This document shows, in pieces, positions 49,909-58,964 of a DNA stretch of 64,000 bases (its first letter is position 1; each line of letters opens with the position of its first letter). The notes beneath the pieces are model-generated. The model was given only the letters and a program-made list of their open reading frames with translations, was not told the origin of the DNA and searched no databases. Origin of the DNA: Streptomyces cellulosae (GTDB lineage: Bacteria > Actinomycetota > Actinomycetes > Streptomycetales > Streptomycetaceae); the NCBI GenBank assembly GCA_014655195.1, contig BNBH01000016.1, positions 101,716 through 165,715 of the forward strand. The letters run 5' to 3'. The position numbers and the translations under genes were made by a program.

Positions 49909-50895
49909 TCAGTCCGCGGAGTCGACGAACTCCCGTGCCAGCCGCTCCCCTTGGGTCTCCGCGGCCTCCTTGTCCTCCAGCGGGGTGACGCGGCTGTCCT
50001 TGAACACGACGTACGTCACCCCGGAGGGGGTTCCGCCGGAGCGCGGGTCCGGGTCGATGCCGAGGGACTCGGCCGCCGCGTAGGACGCCTCGCCGATGAT
50101 GTCGGTCGGGCCGGTGTCGCCGACGACCGCGTAGCGGACGCGGTCGCGGTAGACGACGGCCGCGACCGACCCGCCGCGCACACCGTGGTCGCGGTAGTCC
50201 CAGATCGAGCTGGGCGCGGGGACGACGACGTAGGGCAGCTTCTCGGAGCTGAGCGGGCGGCCGTCGGACTGCGCGAACGCGGTGGAGGAGGAGAAGCTCG
50301 GGTCGGTGGCGGCGTTGCAGTGGCGGCCCGGGCGGCCGTCGCAGTCGATGTCCATGTCCGCCTTCCAGTACACGGCCTCGCGCGTGCCGCACACCGGGAC
50401 GGTGGCCGCGCGGCCGCGGTCCTTGCGGTACTTGCCGCGCGAGACGGGGGTACAGCCGCTCACCCTGGCCAGGAGGTCGGCCGCGGTGACGCGGGCGGGG
50501 GCGGAAGGCTCGGAGCCTCCCGAGGGGGAGGGGCCGGAGTCCTCGGGGGTGGCGGAGCCTGTCGTCGTCGCCGCGTCGGCTGCCGGGCCGTCCGAGGCTG
50601 CGGCGTCCGAGGCCGCGGGAGCGGAACCGCCCGGCCCGGGAGTCGCGGAACTCCCCGGGCCGACCGCGCCCGGCGTCAGGATCTCCCGCCTGCCGTCCCG
50701 GGCGACGGGCTCGACGCGGCCCCGGTGCGGTACGGCGACGTGCGGCAGTGCGGTGGGGAGGGCGGAACCGGCGGCGACGCGCCGGGCCTCGGTCCTGGAC
50801 GGACGGAGGTGGACCGACTCCGCGGCGGAGGACGCCGAGGGGGCCAGCAGTGCCACGCCGGCCACGGCGACGGTGAGCGTCTGGACACGGGACAC
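49909..50895 (-). CDS. Secreted GH75 chitosanase
   Basis: The product is 328 residues. A signal peptide (about 1-25; TLTVAVAGVALLAPSASSA) is followed by an Ala/Pro/Ser/Thr-rich linker (about 40-140) and the GH75 domain (about 145-310): YWKADMDIDCDGRPGRHCNAATDP, YVVVPAPSSIWDYRDHGVRGGSVAAVVYRDRVRYAVVGDTGPTDIIGEAS. The Asp and Glu of this region are the likely catalytic pair. It cleaves chitosan outside the cell. GTG 50895 is taken because it starts the signal peptide; the visible ribosome site is weak. It is convergent with dhaM with only 40 bp between. Confidence 0.9.
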   Translation of the reverse strand: MSRVQTLTVAVAGVALLAPSASSAAESVHLRPSRTEARRVAAGSALPTALPHVAVPHRGRVEPVARDGRREILTPGAVGPGSSATPGPGGSAPAASDAAASDGPAADAATTTGSATPEDSGPSPSGGSEPSAPARVTAADLLARVSGCTPVSRGKYRKDRGRAATVPVCGTREAVYWKADMDIDCDGRPGRHCNAATDPSFSSSTAFAQSDGRPLSSEKLPYVVVPAPSSIWDYRDHGVRGGSVAAVVYRDRVRYAVVGDTGPTDIIGEASYAAAESLGIDPDPRSGGTPSGVTYVVFKDSRVTPLEDKEAAETQGERLAREFVDSAD

Positions 50896-51286
50896 GGTCA
50901 GATGAGCCTCTCGTCGGGAACAGGGACGCACACCCAGCGCACTTTGCCCCATTTCGTCCCGATGCGATGAGGGTGACCGCCCCGAAAGGGGCCGGACGGG
51001 GCACCCGGGGGCCGACGGAGCCTGAGGGTGCCGGAGGCCCGGGCGCGCGTCGGCCCGGGCCGTCCAGCCACCCGTGACGGCGCGGGATCAGCGACGACAG
51101 CGGTCCGCGCCTCGAGCCCGAACACCCGCTACCGCGGGGGTGGTTCGGCCCGTTCTGCGTTCAGCATACGTAACGCGCGGCGCCGTTCGCCCCGCACCAC
51201 CCTCTTGATGTGAGCGCGTCAGCAGCCCATATTGGTACGGACCTTTGAACGGACCGGTCCTCCGTGGACCCCCAGGAGGCGAAGCC
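50896..51286. other. Divergent intergenic region, no gene seen
   Basis: The 391 bp between the chitosanase and FN3 genes hold the two promoters. GGCACCC (51000-51006) and GGGTGCC (51026-51032) can form a hairpin. No recognisable operator was found. Confidence 0.5.
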
Positions 51287-52315
51287 GTGCGTGGCGTTAC
51301 CCCAACCGCGTCATCGCGCCGCCTGCTCGCGCTCTGCGCGGCCGTGCTGCTGACCGTCTCCTGCCGCTGGGGCGGCGGCCAGGACGACACCGGCGGCGAA
51401 CGGCCGCCCGGGGCGCCGACGGGCGTCACCGCAGAGGCGGGCAGCGCCACCAGCGTCCACGTCATGTGGAACCGGACCACCCCGGGGGGTTCCGACGTGA
51501 CCGGCTACGAGGTGTATCGGGACAACACCAAGGTCAAGCAGGTACCCGCCTCGACACACATGGTGGATGTCACCAGACTGCGCCCCGCCACCACCTACGT
51601 CTTCACGGTGCGCGCCCGTGACGCGGAAGGACGGCTCGGCCCGCCCAGCAGGCAGGTGCGGGCCACGACCCCCGCGGCGGCCCGGGCGGACACCGCGCCG
51701 CCCACCGCCCCCGGGGACCTGGAAGGACGCGCGGCCGGCAGCCGGGCGGCCCAGCTCTCCTGGAGGGCGGCGCGGGACGACCGCGGTGTGGTGTCGTACG
51801 ACATCTACCAGGGCCGGTCGAAGATCCACAGTGTGGGCGGGAACCAGACGGCCGCCGTGGTGACGGGCCTGCGCCCCGGCACGCGCTACACCTTCACCGT
51901 CCGCGCCCGTGACGCGGCGGACAACCTCTCGCAGCCCTCCCCCACCGTCCGCCTCACCACGGCCGAGGGCGCGGACAGCGACGCCACGGCCACGGCGCCC
52001 ACCGATTTCCGCGCTGTGAGCCGGACTTCGGACGGATCGTTCGACATCGTGCTCTCCTGGACGCCGCCGCGTGTCGACGGGACGGTCACCGAGTACGAGG
52101 TGCGGCTGGACGGACGGCCCGTCACCTCGCTGGTGTACGGCGGCGAGGCGCCCCGCGACCGGGCCACGTACCGCTTCTACGTGGGTGACAAGGCGGGGGT
52201 CCCGCACCGGGTGCGGATCAGGGCGCTGCTTCCGGACGGCACGTGGGGCGCCTTCTCGGCCGAGCGGACGGTGACGACGGGCGCCGCCGGCCGATACCGG
52301 CACAGTCCCCGCTGA
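51287..52315 (+). CDS. Lipoprotein with three fibronectin type III domains
   Basis: The product is 342 residues. The signal peptide ends at a lipobox (VLLTVSC, Cys about 26). Three FN3 modules follow at about 42-130 (PPGAPTGVTAEAGSATSVHVMWNRTTPG), about 138-225 (PPTAPGDLEGRAAGSRAAQLSWRAA) and about 237-330 (APTDFRAVSRTSDGSFDIVLSWTPP). GTG 51287 has AGGAGG 8 bases upstream and is preferred over TTG 51245. No catalytic domain is present, so a surface-binding role is likely. The neighbouring chitosanase suggests a polysaccharide context. Confidence 0.9.
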   Translation: MRGVTPTASSRRLLALCAAVLLTVSCRWGGGQDDTGGERPPGAPTGVTAEAGSATSVHVMWNRTTPGGSDVTGYEVYRDNTKVKQVPASTHMVDVTRLRPATTYVFTVRARDAEGRLGPPSRQVRATTPAAARADTAPPTAPGDLEGRAAGSRAAQLSWRAARDDRGVVSYDIYQGRSKIHSVGGNQTAAVVTGLRPGTRYTFTVRARDAADNLSQPSPTVRLTTAEGADSDATATAPTDFRAVSRTSDGSFDIVLSWTPPRVDGTVTEYEVRLDGRPVTSLVYGGEAPRDRATYRFYVGDKAGVPHRVRIRALLPDGTWGAFSAERTVTTGAAGRYRHSPR

Positions 52316-52468
52316 GCCGCCCGGAGGACGCCGTCACCTGCGTGGATGCAGCCGGAGTGCGCGGCGGGCGGGCTGCCCGTTGGCTGATCTTCGTGGCGGC
52401 ACGGGCGCTCCCCGACCTCGGCGGCGCAAGGGATGTACCGCCGGCCGTGCCGCCGGAAGGCAGTCCAC

Positions 52469-53005
52469 ATGAGCATCTCGAAGCCCCTGCTCCGCCTCGG
52501 ACCGACCGTGGCAGCCGCCGCCGCGCTCGCCGTGATGCCGGCCGGGCCGGCGGCCGCGGACGGAATCTCCGTCAGCACCACCGGGAACACGGTCTCGGTG
52601 AGCACCACCGCGTGCACCCAGATCAACGGCCACTGGGGCACCGCCTCGCTGCTCAGCAGCGGTCAGGCGAACTTCTCGCAGGGCCGCCAGGTGGCGCTGT
52701 CCGGGACGTCCGCGGGGCAGTCCGCGGCCTGGTCCAACGTCAGCGCGGGCACGTACACGGTGATCGTGGTGTGCTCCAACGGCAGCACCGCGGGCACCCA
52801 GTCCGTGGTCGTGTCCCCGGCGTCCAGCCCTTCGGCCTCCCCCACGGCGTCGCCGTCCCGCGGTGTGATGGGCGGCGTCGGCGGCGCGTCGAAGGACTAC
52901 GGCACGGTCACCGCCGTGGCGGGCGGCGCGCTGGTCGGCGCCGGCGTCCTCGGCACCGTCTGGTACCTCCGCCGCCGCAACACCGCCCGCCCGACCCACC
53001 TCTAG
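52469..53005 (+). CDS. Secreted, C-terminally membrane-anchored hypothetical protein
   Basis: The product is 178 residues. A signal peptide (about 1-30; GPTVAAAAALAVMPAGPAAA) is followed by a Thr/Ser-rich beta-type domain (about 31-118) with two cysteines (TTACTQINGHWG, VVCSNGST). A Ser/Pro linker and a transmembrane helix (AVAGGALVGAGVLGTVWYL) with the stop-transfer RRRN complete it. No LPxTG motif is present, so it is anchored by the helix. ATG 52469 follows GGAAGG. Function unknown. Confidence 0.85.
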   Translation: MSISKPLLRLGPTVAAAAALAVMPAGPAAADGISVSTTGNTVSVSTTACTQINGHWGTASLLSSGQANFSQGRQVALSGTSAGQSAAWSNVSAGTYTVIVVCSNGSTAGTQSVVVSPASSPSASPTASPSRGVMGGVGGASKDYGTVTAVAGGALVGAGVLGTVWYLRRRNTARPTHL

Positions 53006-53074
53006 ACCCGGCGCCGGGCCGCCCTCAACCGAAGCGCTCCGGTCAGGCGCCCGGCACCGCCCCCGCGCCCCGCA

Positions 53075-53268
53075 AGGGGCGCGGGGAACCCGCCTCAGGA
53101 TCCGACACCCTCAAGGGACGCCGGGAAAACGCCTCAGGGTCCGACACCCTGAGGGGCGCGGGGAACTGCGCGCTCGGCCCACCACGGGCCCGCAGGCGCA
53201 GGCCGGCCGGCCCCGCACCACCCCTCAGGGGCGCGGGGAACTGCGCGACCAGCCCCCACCGGCCCGCA
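53075..53268. repeat. Streptomyces intergenic repeat cluster
   Basis: The 20-bp core GGGGCGCGGGGAACTGCGCG occurs at 53153-53172 and 53228-53247, and a truncated copy at 53075-53089. Around it lies a second motif, CGCCTCAGG-TCCGACACCC, at about 53091 and 53131 (40-bp period). The segment after the second core, to 53268, is the same as that after 59992. Confidence 0.85.
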
Positions 53269-53283
53269 CCCAGGCGACAACGC

Positions 53284-53847
53284 CTACCCCTCCCGCCCCC
53301 GCCCTTGCCCCTCAGACATCTCGGCGAACTCCGCCAAGGCATGATCAAGCCACTGCGTCCAGAACGTCTCCAGATCGATCCCCGCCCGCAGCACAAGGTG
53401 CCGCAGCCGGTCCTCCACCCCGCCCATCCCGGGAGGGAAATCCCTCCGCTCGATCTCCCGATACGTCTCCAACTGCCGCGCGTGCAGCTCCCGATGACGC
53501 CGGAGATCGTCCTCAAGCCCCTCCGTCCCCACCACCGCCGCCGCCCGCAGCCGCAGCAGCAGCGCGTCCCGGTGCGGCTTCGGATCCTGGGAAGCCGCCG
53601 TCCAGCGCGCCAGCTCCTCCCGCCCCGCCGGCAGCACCTCGTACGCCTTCTTCTGCCCGCGCGCCGGCTGCTCCGCGGGGAGGGCCCGGATCAGGCCCTC
53701 CGCCTCCAGCTTCCCCAGCTCCCGGTAGATCTGCTGATGCGTCGCGGACCAGAAGTAGCCGATCGACCGGTCGAAGCGGCGGGTCAGCTCCAGCCCCGAC
53801 GACGGCTTCTCGAGCAGGGCGGTGAGGATCGCGTGCGGGAGTGACAT
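53284..53847 (-). CDS. PadR-family transcriptional regulator
   Basis: The product is 187 residues. The winged HTH (about 1-85) starts SLPHAILTALLEKPSSGLELTRRFDRSIGYFWSATHQQIYRELGKLEAEGLI. A Vir-type helical C-terminal domain (about 95-175; LLRLRAAAVVGTEGLEDDLRRHRE) mediates dimerisation. It follows the FadH-like gene by 31 bp on the same strand, so both share one promoter. The 20-bp palindrome at 55948-55967 is the natural operator candidate. Confidence 0.93.
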   Translation of the reverse strand: MSLPHAILTALLEKPSSGLELTRRFDRSIGYFWSATHQQIYRELGKLEAEGLIRALPAEQPARGQKKAYEVLPAGREELARWTAASQDPKPHRDALLLRLRAAAVVGTEGLEDDLRRHRELHARQLETYREIERRDFPPGMGGVEDRLRHLVLRAGIDLETFWTQWLDHALAEFAEMSEGQGRGREG

Positions 53848-53878
53848 GCGCTCATCCTAGGGACGGGCCGCGCCCGCC

Positions 53879-55894
53879 CTAGAGCGCCGCCGCGAGCTCG
53901 GTGCCCTGCTTGATGGCCCGCTTGGCGTCCAGTTCGGCGGCCACGTCGGCGCCGCCGATCAGGTGGACGGGGCTGCCCGCCGCGACGAGCTCCTCGTAGA
54001 GGTCCCGGCGCGGTTCCTGGCCGGTGCACAGCACGATGGTGTCGACCTCGAGCACGGTGCTCTCCTCGCCGACGGTGACGTGCAGACCGGCGTCGTCGAT
54101 CCGGTCGTAGCGCACACCGGGCACCATGGTGACCCCGCGGTGCCGCAGCTCCGTGCGGTGGATCCAGCCCGTCGTCTTGCCGAGCCCCGCGCCGACCTTG
54201 GACGTCTTGCGCTGGAGCAGGTGGACCGTGCGCGGCGGGGCGGGCCGCTCCGGGGCGGTGAGGCCGCCGGGCGCGCGGTAGTCGAGGTCGACGCCCCACT
54301 GGCGGAAGTACGTCGCGGGGTCCTCGTGCGCCTTGTCGCCGCCGTCGGTGAGGTACTCGGCGACGTCGAAGCCGATGCCGCCGGCGCCGAGGATCGCGAC
54401 GCGGTCGCCGACGGGCGCGCCGTCGCGCAGCACGTCGAGGTAGCCGACGACGCTCGGGTGGTCGACGCCCGGGATGTCGGGGACGCGCGGGGTGACGCCG
54501 GTGGCGACGACGACCTCGTCGTAGCCGGTGACGTCGGCGGCGGTGACCCGCGTGTCGAGGCGGACGTCGACGGCGAGGTCGGCGAGGCGGGTGCGGAAGT
54601 AGCGCAGGGTCTCGTCGAATTCCTGCTTGCCGGGGACCTTGCGGGCGACGTTGAGCTGCCCGCCGATCTCGCTCGCGGCGTCGAACAGGGTGACGTCGTG
54701 GCCGCGTTCGGCGGCGGAGACCGCGCAGGCGAGGCCTGCGGGACCGGCGCCGACGACGGCGACGCGCTTGCGGCGGCGGGTCGGCGAGAGCACCAGCTCG
54801 GTCTCGTGGCAGGCGCGCGGGTTGACCAGGCAGGAGGTGATCTGGCCGCTGAAGGTGTGGTCGAGGCAGGCCTGGTTGCAGCCGATGCAGGTGTTGATCG
54901 CCTCGGGGCGGCCCTCGGCGGCCTTGGCGACGAAGTCGGGGTCGGCGAGCATCGGGCGGGCCATGGACACCATGTCGGCGGTGCCGTCTGCGAGCAGCTG
55001 CTCGGCCAGCTCCGGGGTGTTGATGCGGTTGGTGGTGACCAGGGGGACGGACACCTCGCCCATGAGCCGCTTGGTGACCCAGGTGTAGGCGCCGCGCGGG
55101 ACGGAGGTGGCGATGGTGGGGATGCGGGCCTCGTGCCAGCCGATGCCGGTGTTGATGATGGTGGCGCCGGCCGCCTCGACGGCCTTGGCGAGGGTGATCA
55201 CCTCGTCGAGGGTGGAGCCGCCGGGCACCAGGTCGAGCATGGAGAGCCGGTAGATCAGGATGAAGTCGTCGCCGACCGCCTCGCGGACGCGGCGGACGAT
55301 CTCGACCGGGAAGCGCATCCGGTTCTCGTAGGAGCCGCCCCAGCGGTCGGTGCGCCGGTTGGTGTGGCGGGCGATGAACTCGTTGATGAGGTAGCCCTCG
55401 GAGCCCATGATCTCGACGCCGTCGTAGCCGGCCTGCCGGGCGAGGCGGGCGGCGCGGACGTAGTCGTCGATGGTCCGCTCGACGTCGGCGTCGGACAGCT
55501 CGCGCGGCACGAAGGGGCTGATGGGCGCCTGGACGGGGCTGGGGGCGACCAGGTCCTGGTGGTAGGCGTAGCGGCCGAAGTGCAGGATCTGCAGGGCGAT
55601 GCGGCCGCCCTCGCGGTGGACGGCCGCGGTGACGACCCGGTGCTGCTCGGCCTCCTCCTCGGAGGTGAGCTTGGCGCCGCCCTCGTAGGGACGCCCCTCG
55701 TCGTCGGGGGCGATGCCGCCGGTGACGATGAGGCCGACGCCGCCGCGGGCGCGGGCGGCGTAGAACTCGGCCATACGGGAGAAGCCGCCCTCGGCCTCCT
55801 CGAGACCGACGTGCATGGAACCCATGAGGACCCGGTTGGGCAGCGTGGTGAAGCCCAGGTCCAAGGGGGTCAGCAGGTGGGGGTAACGGCTCAT
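53879..55894 (-). CDS. fadH: NADPH-dependent 2,4-dienoyl-CoA reductase (FadH-like)
   Basis: The product is 671 residues, the family length. The N-terminal Old Yellow Enzyme barrel (about 1-335) has PLDLGFTTLPNRVLMGSMHVGLEE and YDGVEIMGSEGYLINEF. The 4Fe-4S site is CIGCNQACLD and SCLVNPRAC. The FAD/NADPH domains (about 375-671) have VAVVGAGPAGLACAVSA and VAILGAGGIGFDVAEYL. It reduces 2,4-dienoyl-CoA in beta-oxidation of unsaturated fatty acids; other enals are possible. A perfect palindrome lies 53 bp upstream. Confidence 0.94.
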   Translation of the reverse strand: MSRYPHLLTPLDLGFTTLPNRVLMGSMHVGLEEAEGGFSRMAEFYAARARGGVGLIVTGGIAPDDEGRPYEGGAKLTSEEEAEQHRVVTAAVHREGGRIALQILHFGRYAYHQDLVAPSPVQAPISPFVPRELSDADVERTIDDYVRAARLARQAGYDGVEIMGSEGYLINEFIARHTNRRTDRWGGSYENRMRFPVEIVRRVREAVGDDFILIYRLSMLDLVPGGSTLDEVITLAKAVEAAGATIINTGIGWHEARIPTIATSVPRGAYTWVTKRLMGEVSVPLVTTNRINTPELAEQLLADGTADMVSMARPMLADPDFVAKAAEGRPEAINTCIGCNQACLDHTFSGQITSCLVNPRACHETELVLSPTRRRKRVAVVGAGPAGLACAVSAAERGHDVTLFDAASEIGGQLNVARKVPGKQEFDETLRYFRTRLADLAVDVRLDTRVTAADVTGYDEVVVATGVTPRVPDIPGVDHPSVVGYLDVLRDGAPVGDRVAILGAGGIGFDVAEYLTDGGDKAHEDPATYFRQWGVDLDYRAPGGLTAPERPAPPRTVHLLQRKTSKVGAGLGKTTGWIHRTELRHRGVTMVPGVRYDRIDDAGLHVTVGEESTVLEVDTIVLCTGQEPRRDLYEELVAAGSPVHLIGGADVAAELDAKRAIKQGTELAAAL

Positions 55895-55947
55895 CTGGCC
55901 CTCCGTGCGCGGTGTGGTGCCTGTAGTTGTAGGGCACGCGCACCGGC

Positions 55948-55967
55948 TTATGCAACTAGTTGCATAA
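55948..55967. promoter_or_regulatory. 20-bp perfect palindrome TTATGCAACTAGTTGCATAA
   Basis: It lies 53 bp upstream of the FadH-like ATG in an AT-rich patch. PadR-family operators contain TGCA-type arms (for example ATGCAT-like inverted repeats), and padR is the next gene of the operon. Confidence 0.8.
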
Positions 55968-56036
55968 TGGAGGTGACGGAGGGCACAGCGTTCCGGCCGG
56001 ACTCATCTGACTACGTACTCACCTGTGACTGCGTAC

Positions 56037-56408
56037 TCACCTGCTCTCGAGGCGGACGTGCAGTTCGCGCTCCTGGTCGCCCGAGGTCCTGGTCACGTCG
56101 CTGACGCGGAACAGGTCCTCCAGCGTGATGCGGAAGCGGTCGATCGCCCAGTAGCCGCCCTGTACGTCGGCGTCGACCGAGGAGGACAGCCGCGCGGGGC
56201 GGGCCTCCCCCTCGCGTGGGTCGGCGACGTCGAACGTGCCGAGCCACACCGTGGGCCGGGTCTCGTGCAGTTCCTCGGGCACGTCGTCGGCGCACCGGTC
56301 CGACGAGAAGCAGGCGCACAGGGTGTCGAAGACGATCCGGGCGTCGTCCTTGCTGCATCCGCTGATCTCGACCGAGACGGATTCCGGGTGCGTGGGCTCG
56401 TTCACCAT
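56037..56408 (-). CDS. Conserved hypothetical protein
   Basis: The product is 123 residues and no family is recognised. It starts MVNEPTHPESVSVEISGCSKDDARIVFDTLCACFSSDRCADDVPEEL and continues VWLGTFDVADPREGEARP and WAIDRFRITLEDLFRVSD. Four cysteines in the first 45 residues (C18, C31, C33, C39) and alternating polar/hydrophobic strands suggest a small alpha/beta domain. ATG 56408 follows GAGGAGCG; the frame to 56459 is not needed. The gene is monocistronic, divergent from the phosphatase gene. Confidence 0.65.
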   Translation of the reverse strand: MVNEPTHPESVSVEISGCSKDDARIVFDTLCACFSSDRCADDVPEELHETRPTVWLGTFDVADPREGEARPARLSSSVDADVQGGYWAIDRFRITLEDLFRVSDVTRTSGDQERELHVRLESR

Positions 56409-56649
56409 CGTGATCGCTCCTCTCGTGTCACACCGCCGTCCCCCGCCCTCCCTCAGCAAAGCATCGCACGCCGGAACGCACTACCCGCGCGCTCCTCCCA
56501 CGATGACGCGGCCTCGGTCACCGGCCAGGATGGGGGAGAGCAGGAACGGGACGACAGGAGCGGCGGAAAATCGCCCTCGCGCGCGGTACAACAAAGGGAC
56601 GGCGGCGCGGCGAGGGCGTGCCGCGGACTCGGCGAAGGCGGGGCGTGGG

Positions 56650-58719
56650 ATGAGCGCAGCGAGGTCACTCCCGGCCGGCGGGGACGGTCCGGCGCGTCCC
56701 AGCGGGCTGCTCGACGTGCTGCGCGTGGCCTCGGTCGTCCTGGACGCCCAGGGGCGGATCGTGCTGTGGAGCCCCCAGGCGGAGGAGCTGTTCGGCTACA
56801 CCGCCCAGGAGGCGCTGGGCCGGTACGCGGCCCGGATCATGGTGCACGAGGAGCACCTGGACCTGGTCAAGAAGCTGTTCGCCGAGGTCATGCGCACCGG
56901 GCGGAGCTGGGCGGGGGCGTTCCCGATCCGGCGCAAGGACGGCGGGACCCAGCTCGTGGAGTTCCGCAACATGCGGCTCCTGGACGACCGGGGGCAGGTG
57001 TACGCGCTCGGGCTCGCGGTCGACCAGTCGACGGTGCGGCGGCTGGAGCAGGACGTCGCGCTGTCCACGCGGATCGTCGCCCAGTCCCCCATCGGTCTCG
57101 CCGTCCTGGACGCGGACCTGCGGTACGTGTCGGTGAACCCGGCACTGGAGCAGATGAACGGCCTGACGGCCGACGAGCACCTGGGCCGCACCATGCGGGA
57201 GGTGCTGCCGCTGGTGGACGCGGCGGCCATCGAGGAGGCGGCCCGCGAGGTGCTGCGGACCGGGCGTCCGGTGGTGGACCGGTCGATGACCGGCCGCACC
57301 CCGGCCGACCCGGACGCCGACCACGCCTGGACGGTGTCCCTGTACCGGCTGGAGAACACCCTCGGCACGGTGCTGGGCGTGGCCGTGTCGGTGGTGGACA
57401 TCACCGACCAGCACCGGGCGAACGTCGAGGCGGAGACGGCGCGCCGGCGGATCGCGCTGATCGCCGACGCCTCCGCGCGGATCGGCACCACCCTGGACCT
57501 GGACCGCACGTCCGGCGAGCTCGCCGACGTGGCCGTCCCCGAGCTGGCTGACGCGGCCGCGGTGGACCTGCTCGACGCGGTCGTACGGGGCCGACGCACC
57601 GTCCTCGGCCCGGCGGAGCCTGCGCTGATGCGGGCGCTGGCGGTGCGCTGGGTCGACGCGTCCGACGTGGTGCCGGCCGCCGATCCGCCGGGCGAGGTGA
57701 TCCGGTACGCGCCGGACCGGCTGATCACCGAGTGCGTGCGGACGGGGCTGCCGGTGATGGTGCCGCAGGTGAAGGACGAGGACCTGCTGCGCATCGCCCG
57801 CTCCCCCGAGGCCGCGGAGATACTCGCCCGGGCGGGCGTCCACTCGTACCTGGCGGTGCCGCTGATCGCGCGCGGGGAGGTACTGGGCGCGATCGACCTC
57901 ATCCGTACGCGCGACCCCCGGCCGTTCGACGAGGACGACCTGCTGCTCGCCCGGGAGCTGGCCTCGCGGGCGGCCGTGCAGATCGACAACGCGCGCTGGT
58001 ACCAGAACGCCCGCGACACCGCGCTCACGCTCCAGCGCAGCCTGCTGCCCAGCCATCCGTCCGTGACGGGCGGTCTCGAGGTCGCCTCCCGCTACCAGCC
58101 GGCGGGCGCCACCAGCGAGGTCGGCGGCGACTGGTTCGACGTGATCCCGCTGGACGACGACCGCACGGCGCTCGTCGTGGGCGACGTGATGGGCAGCGGC
58201 ATCCCGGCCGCCGCCACCATGGGCCGCCTGCGGACCGCCACCCACACGCTGGCGTCCCTCGGCCTCGACCCGGCGGTCCTGCTCGAGCACCTGAACCGGA
58301 TCACCGTGGAGCTGGACGAGGCGATCGCCACCTGCGTCTACGCCGTCCACGACCCGCGCGAGCGGCGCTGCGTCATCTCCAACGCCGGTCATCTCCCGCC
58401 GGCCCGCATCCGCGCCGGCCAGGCGCCCGAGCTGCTGGACCTGCCCACGGGGGTGCCGCTGGGCGTGGGCGGGATCGCCTTCTCCACGACCGAGGTCGAC
58501 CTGGAGCCGGGCGACCGCCTCGTCTTCTACACCGACGGCCTGGTCGAAACCCGCCGCGACCCCCTCGACGCCCGTCTCGACCGCCTCCTCACCCTCCTCG
58601 ACACCCCGGCCCGCTCCCTGGACGAGGTCTGCGAACTCCTCCTCCGCACGCTCCACGAACCGGACAACTTCGACGACGTGGCACTGCTGATCGCGCGGGT
58701 GAGGGGGGCGGGAGACTGA
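56650..58719 (+). CDS. PAS-PAS-GAF-SpoIIE protein phosphatase
   Basis: The product is 689 residues. Two PAS domains (about 22-125, VASVVLDAQGRIVLWSPQAEELFGY; about 145-255, PIGLAVLDADLRYVSVNPALEQ) and a GAF domain (about 270-440) precede the PP2C/SpoIIE phosphatase (about 465-685) with EVGGDWFDVIPL, VGDVMGSGIPAAATMG and FYTDGLVETRRD. Unlike the fusion at 16466-20023 it lacks the transport and ATPase domains. It probably dephosphorylates an anti-sigma antagonist. ATG 56650 starts the natural N-terminus; earlier starts in the same frame are low-complexity. Confidence 0.92.
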   Translation: MSAARSLPAGGDGPARPSGLLDVLRVASVVLDAQGRIVLWSPQAEELFGYTAQEALGRYAARIMVHEEHLDLVKKLFAEVMRTGRSWAGAFPIRRKDGGTQLVEFRNMRLLDDRGQVYALGLAVDQSTVRRLEQDVALSTRIVAQSPIGLAVLDADLRYVSVNPALEQMNGLTADEHLGRTMREVLPLVDAAAIEEAAREVLRTGRPVVDRSMTGRTPADPDADHAWTVSLYRLENTLGTVLGVAVSVVDITDQHRANVEAETARRRIALIADASARIGTTLDLDRTSGELADVAVPELADAAAVDLLDAVVRGRRTVLGPAEPALMRALAVRWVDASDVVPAADPPGEVIRYAPDRLITECVRTGLPVMVPQVKDEDLLRIARSPEAAEILARAGVHSYLAVPLIARGEVLGAIDLIRTRDPRPFDEDDLLLARELASRAAVQIDNARWYQNARDTALTLQRSLLPSHPSVTGGLEVASRYQPAGATSEVGGDWFDVIPLDDDRTALVVGDVMGSGIPAAATMGRLRTATHTLASLGLDPAVLLEHLNRITVELDEAIATCVYAVHDPRERRCVISNAGHLPPARIRAGQAPELLDLPTGVPLGVGGIAFSTTEVDLEPGDRLVFYTDGLVETRRDPLDARLDRLLTLLDTPARSLDEVCELLLRTLHEPDNFDDVALLIARVRGAGD

Positions 58720-58964
58720 GGACGCGGGGTTCTGCGCCCTGACCGGCGCCTACGGCGGGATCCCGGCGCGCGGGCCGGCGGAGGCGGGGGGACCCGTGGT
58801 CGCGCGAACGGGCCAGGTGAGCGGAGACAAAGGCCCGCGTCCCGCCGACACGACCTGATGCGGCTCTGGCCTTCGGGCGGACGAGTCCGCGAGGAGACGG
58901 GGGGACCGTGGTGTGCGGCGCCGGGGAGCTCAGGGACCGGCGCCGAAGCCGCCACTCGGGTACC

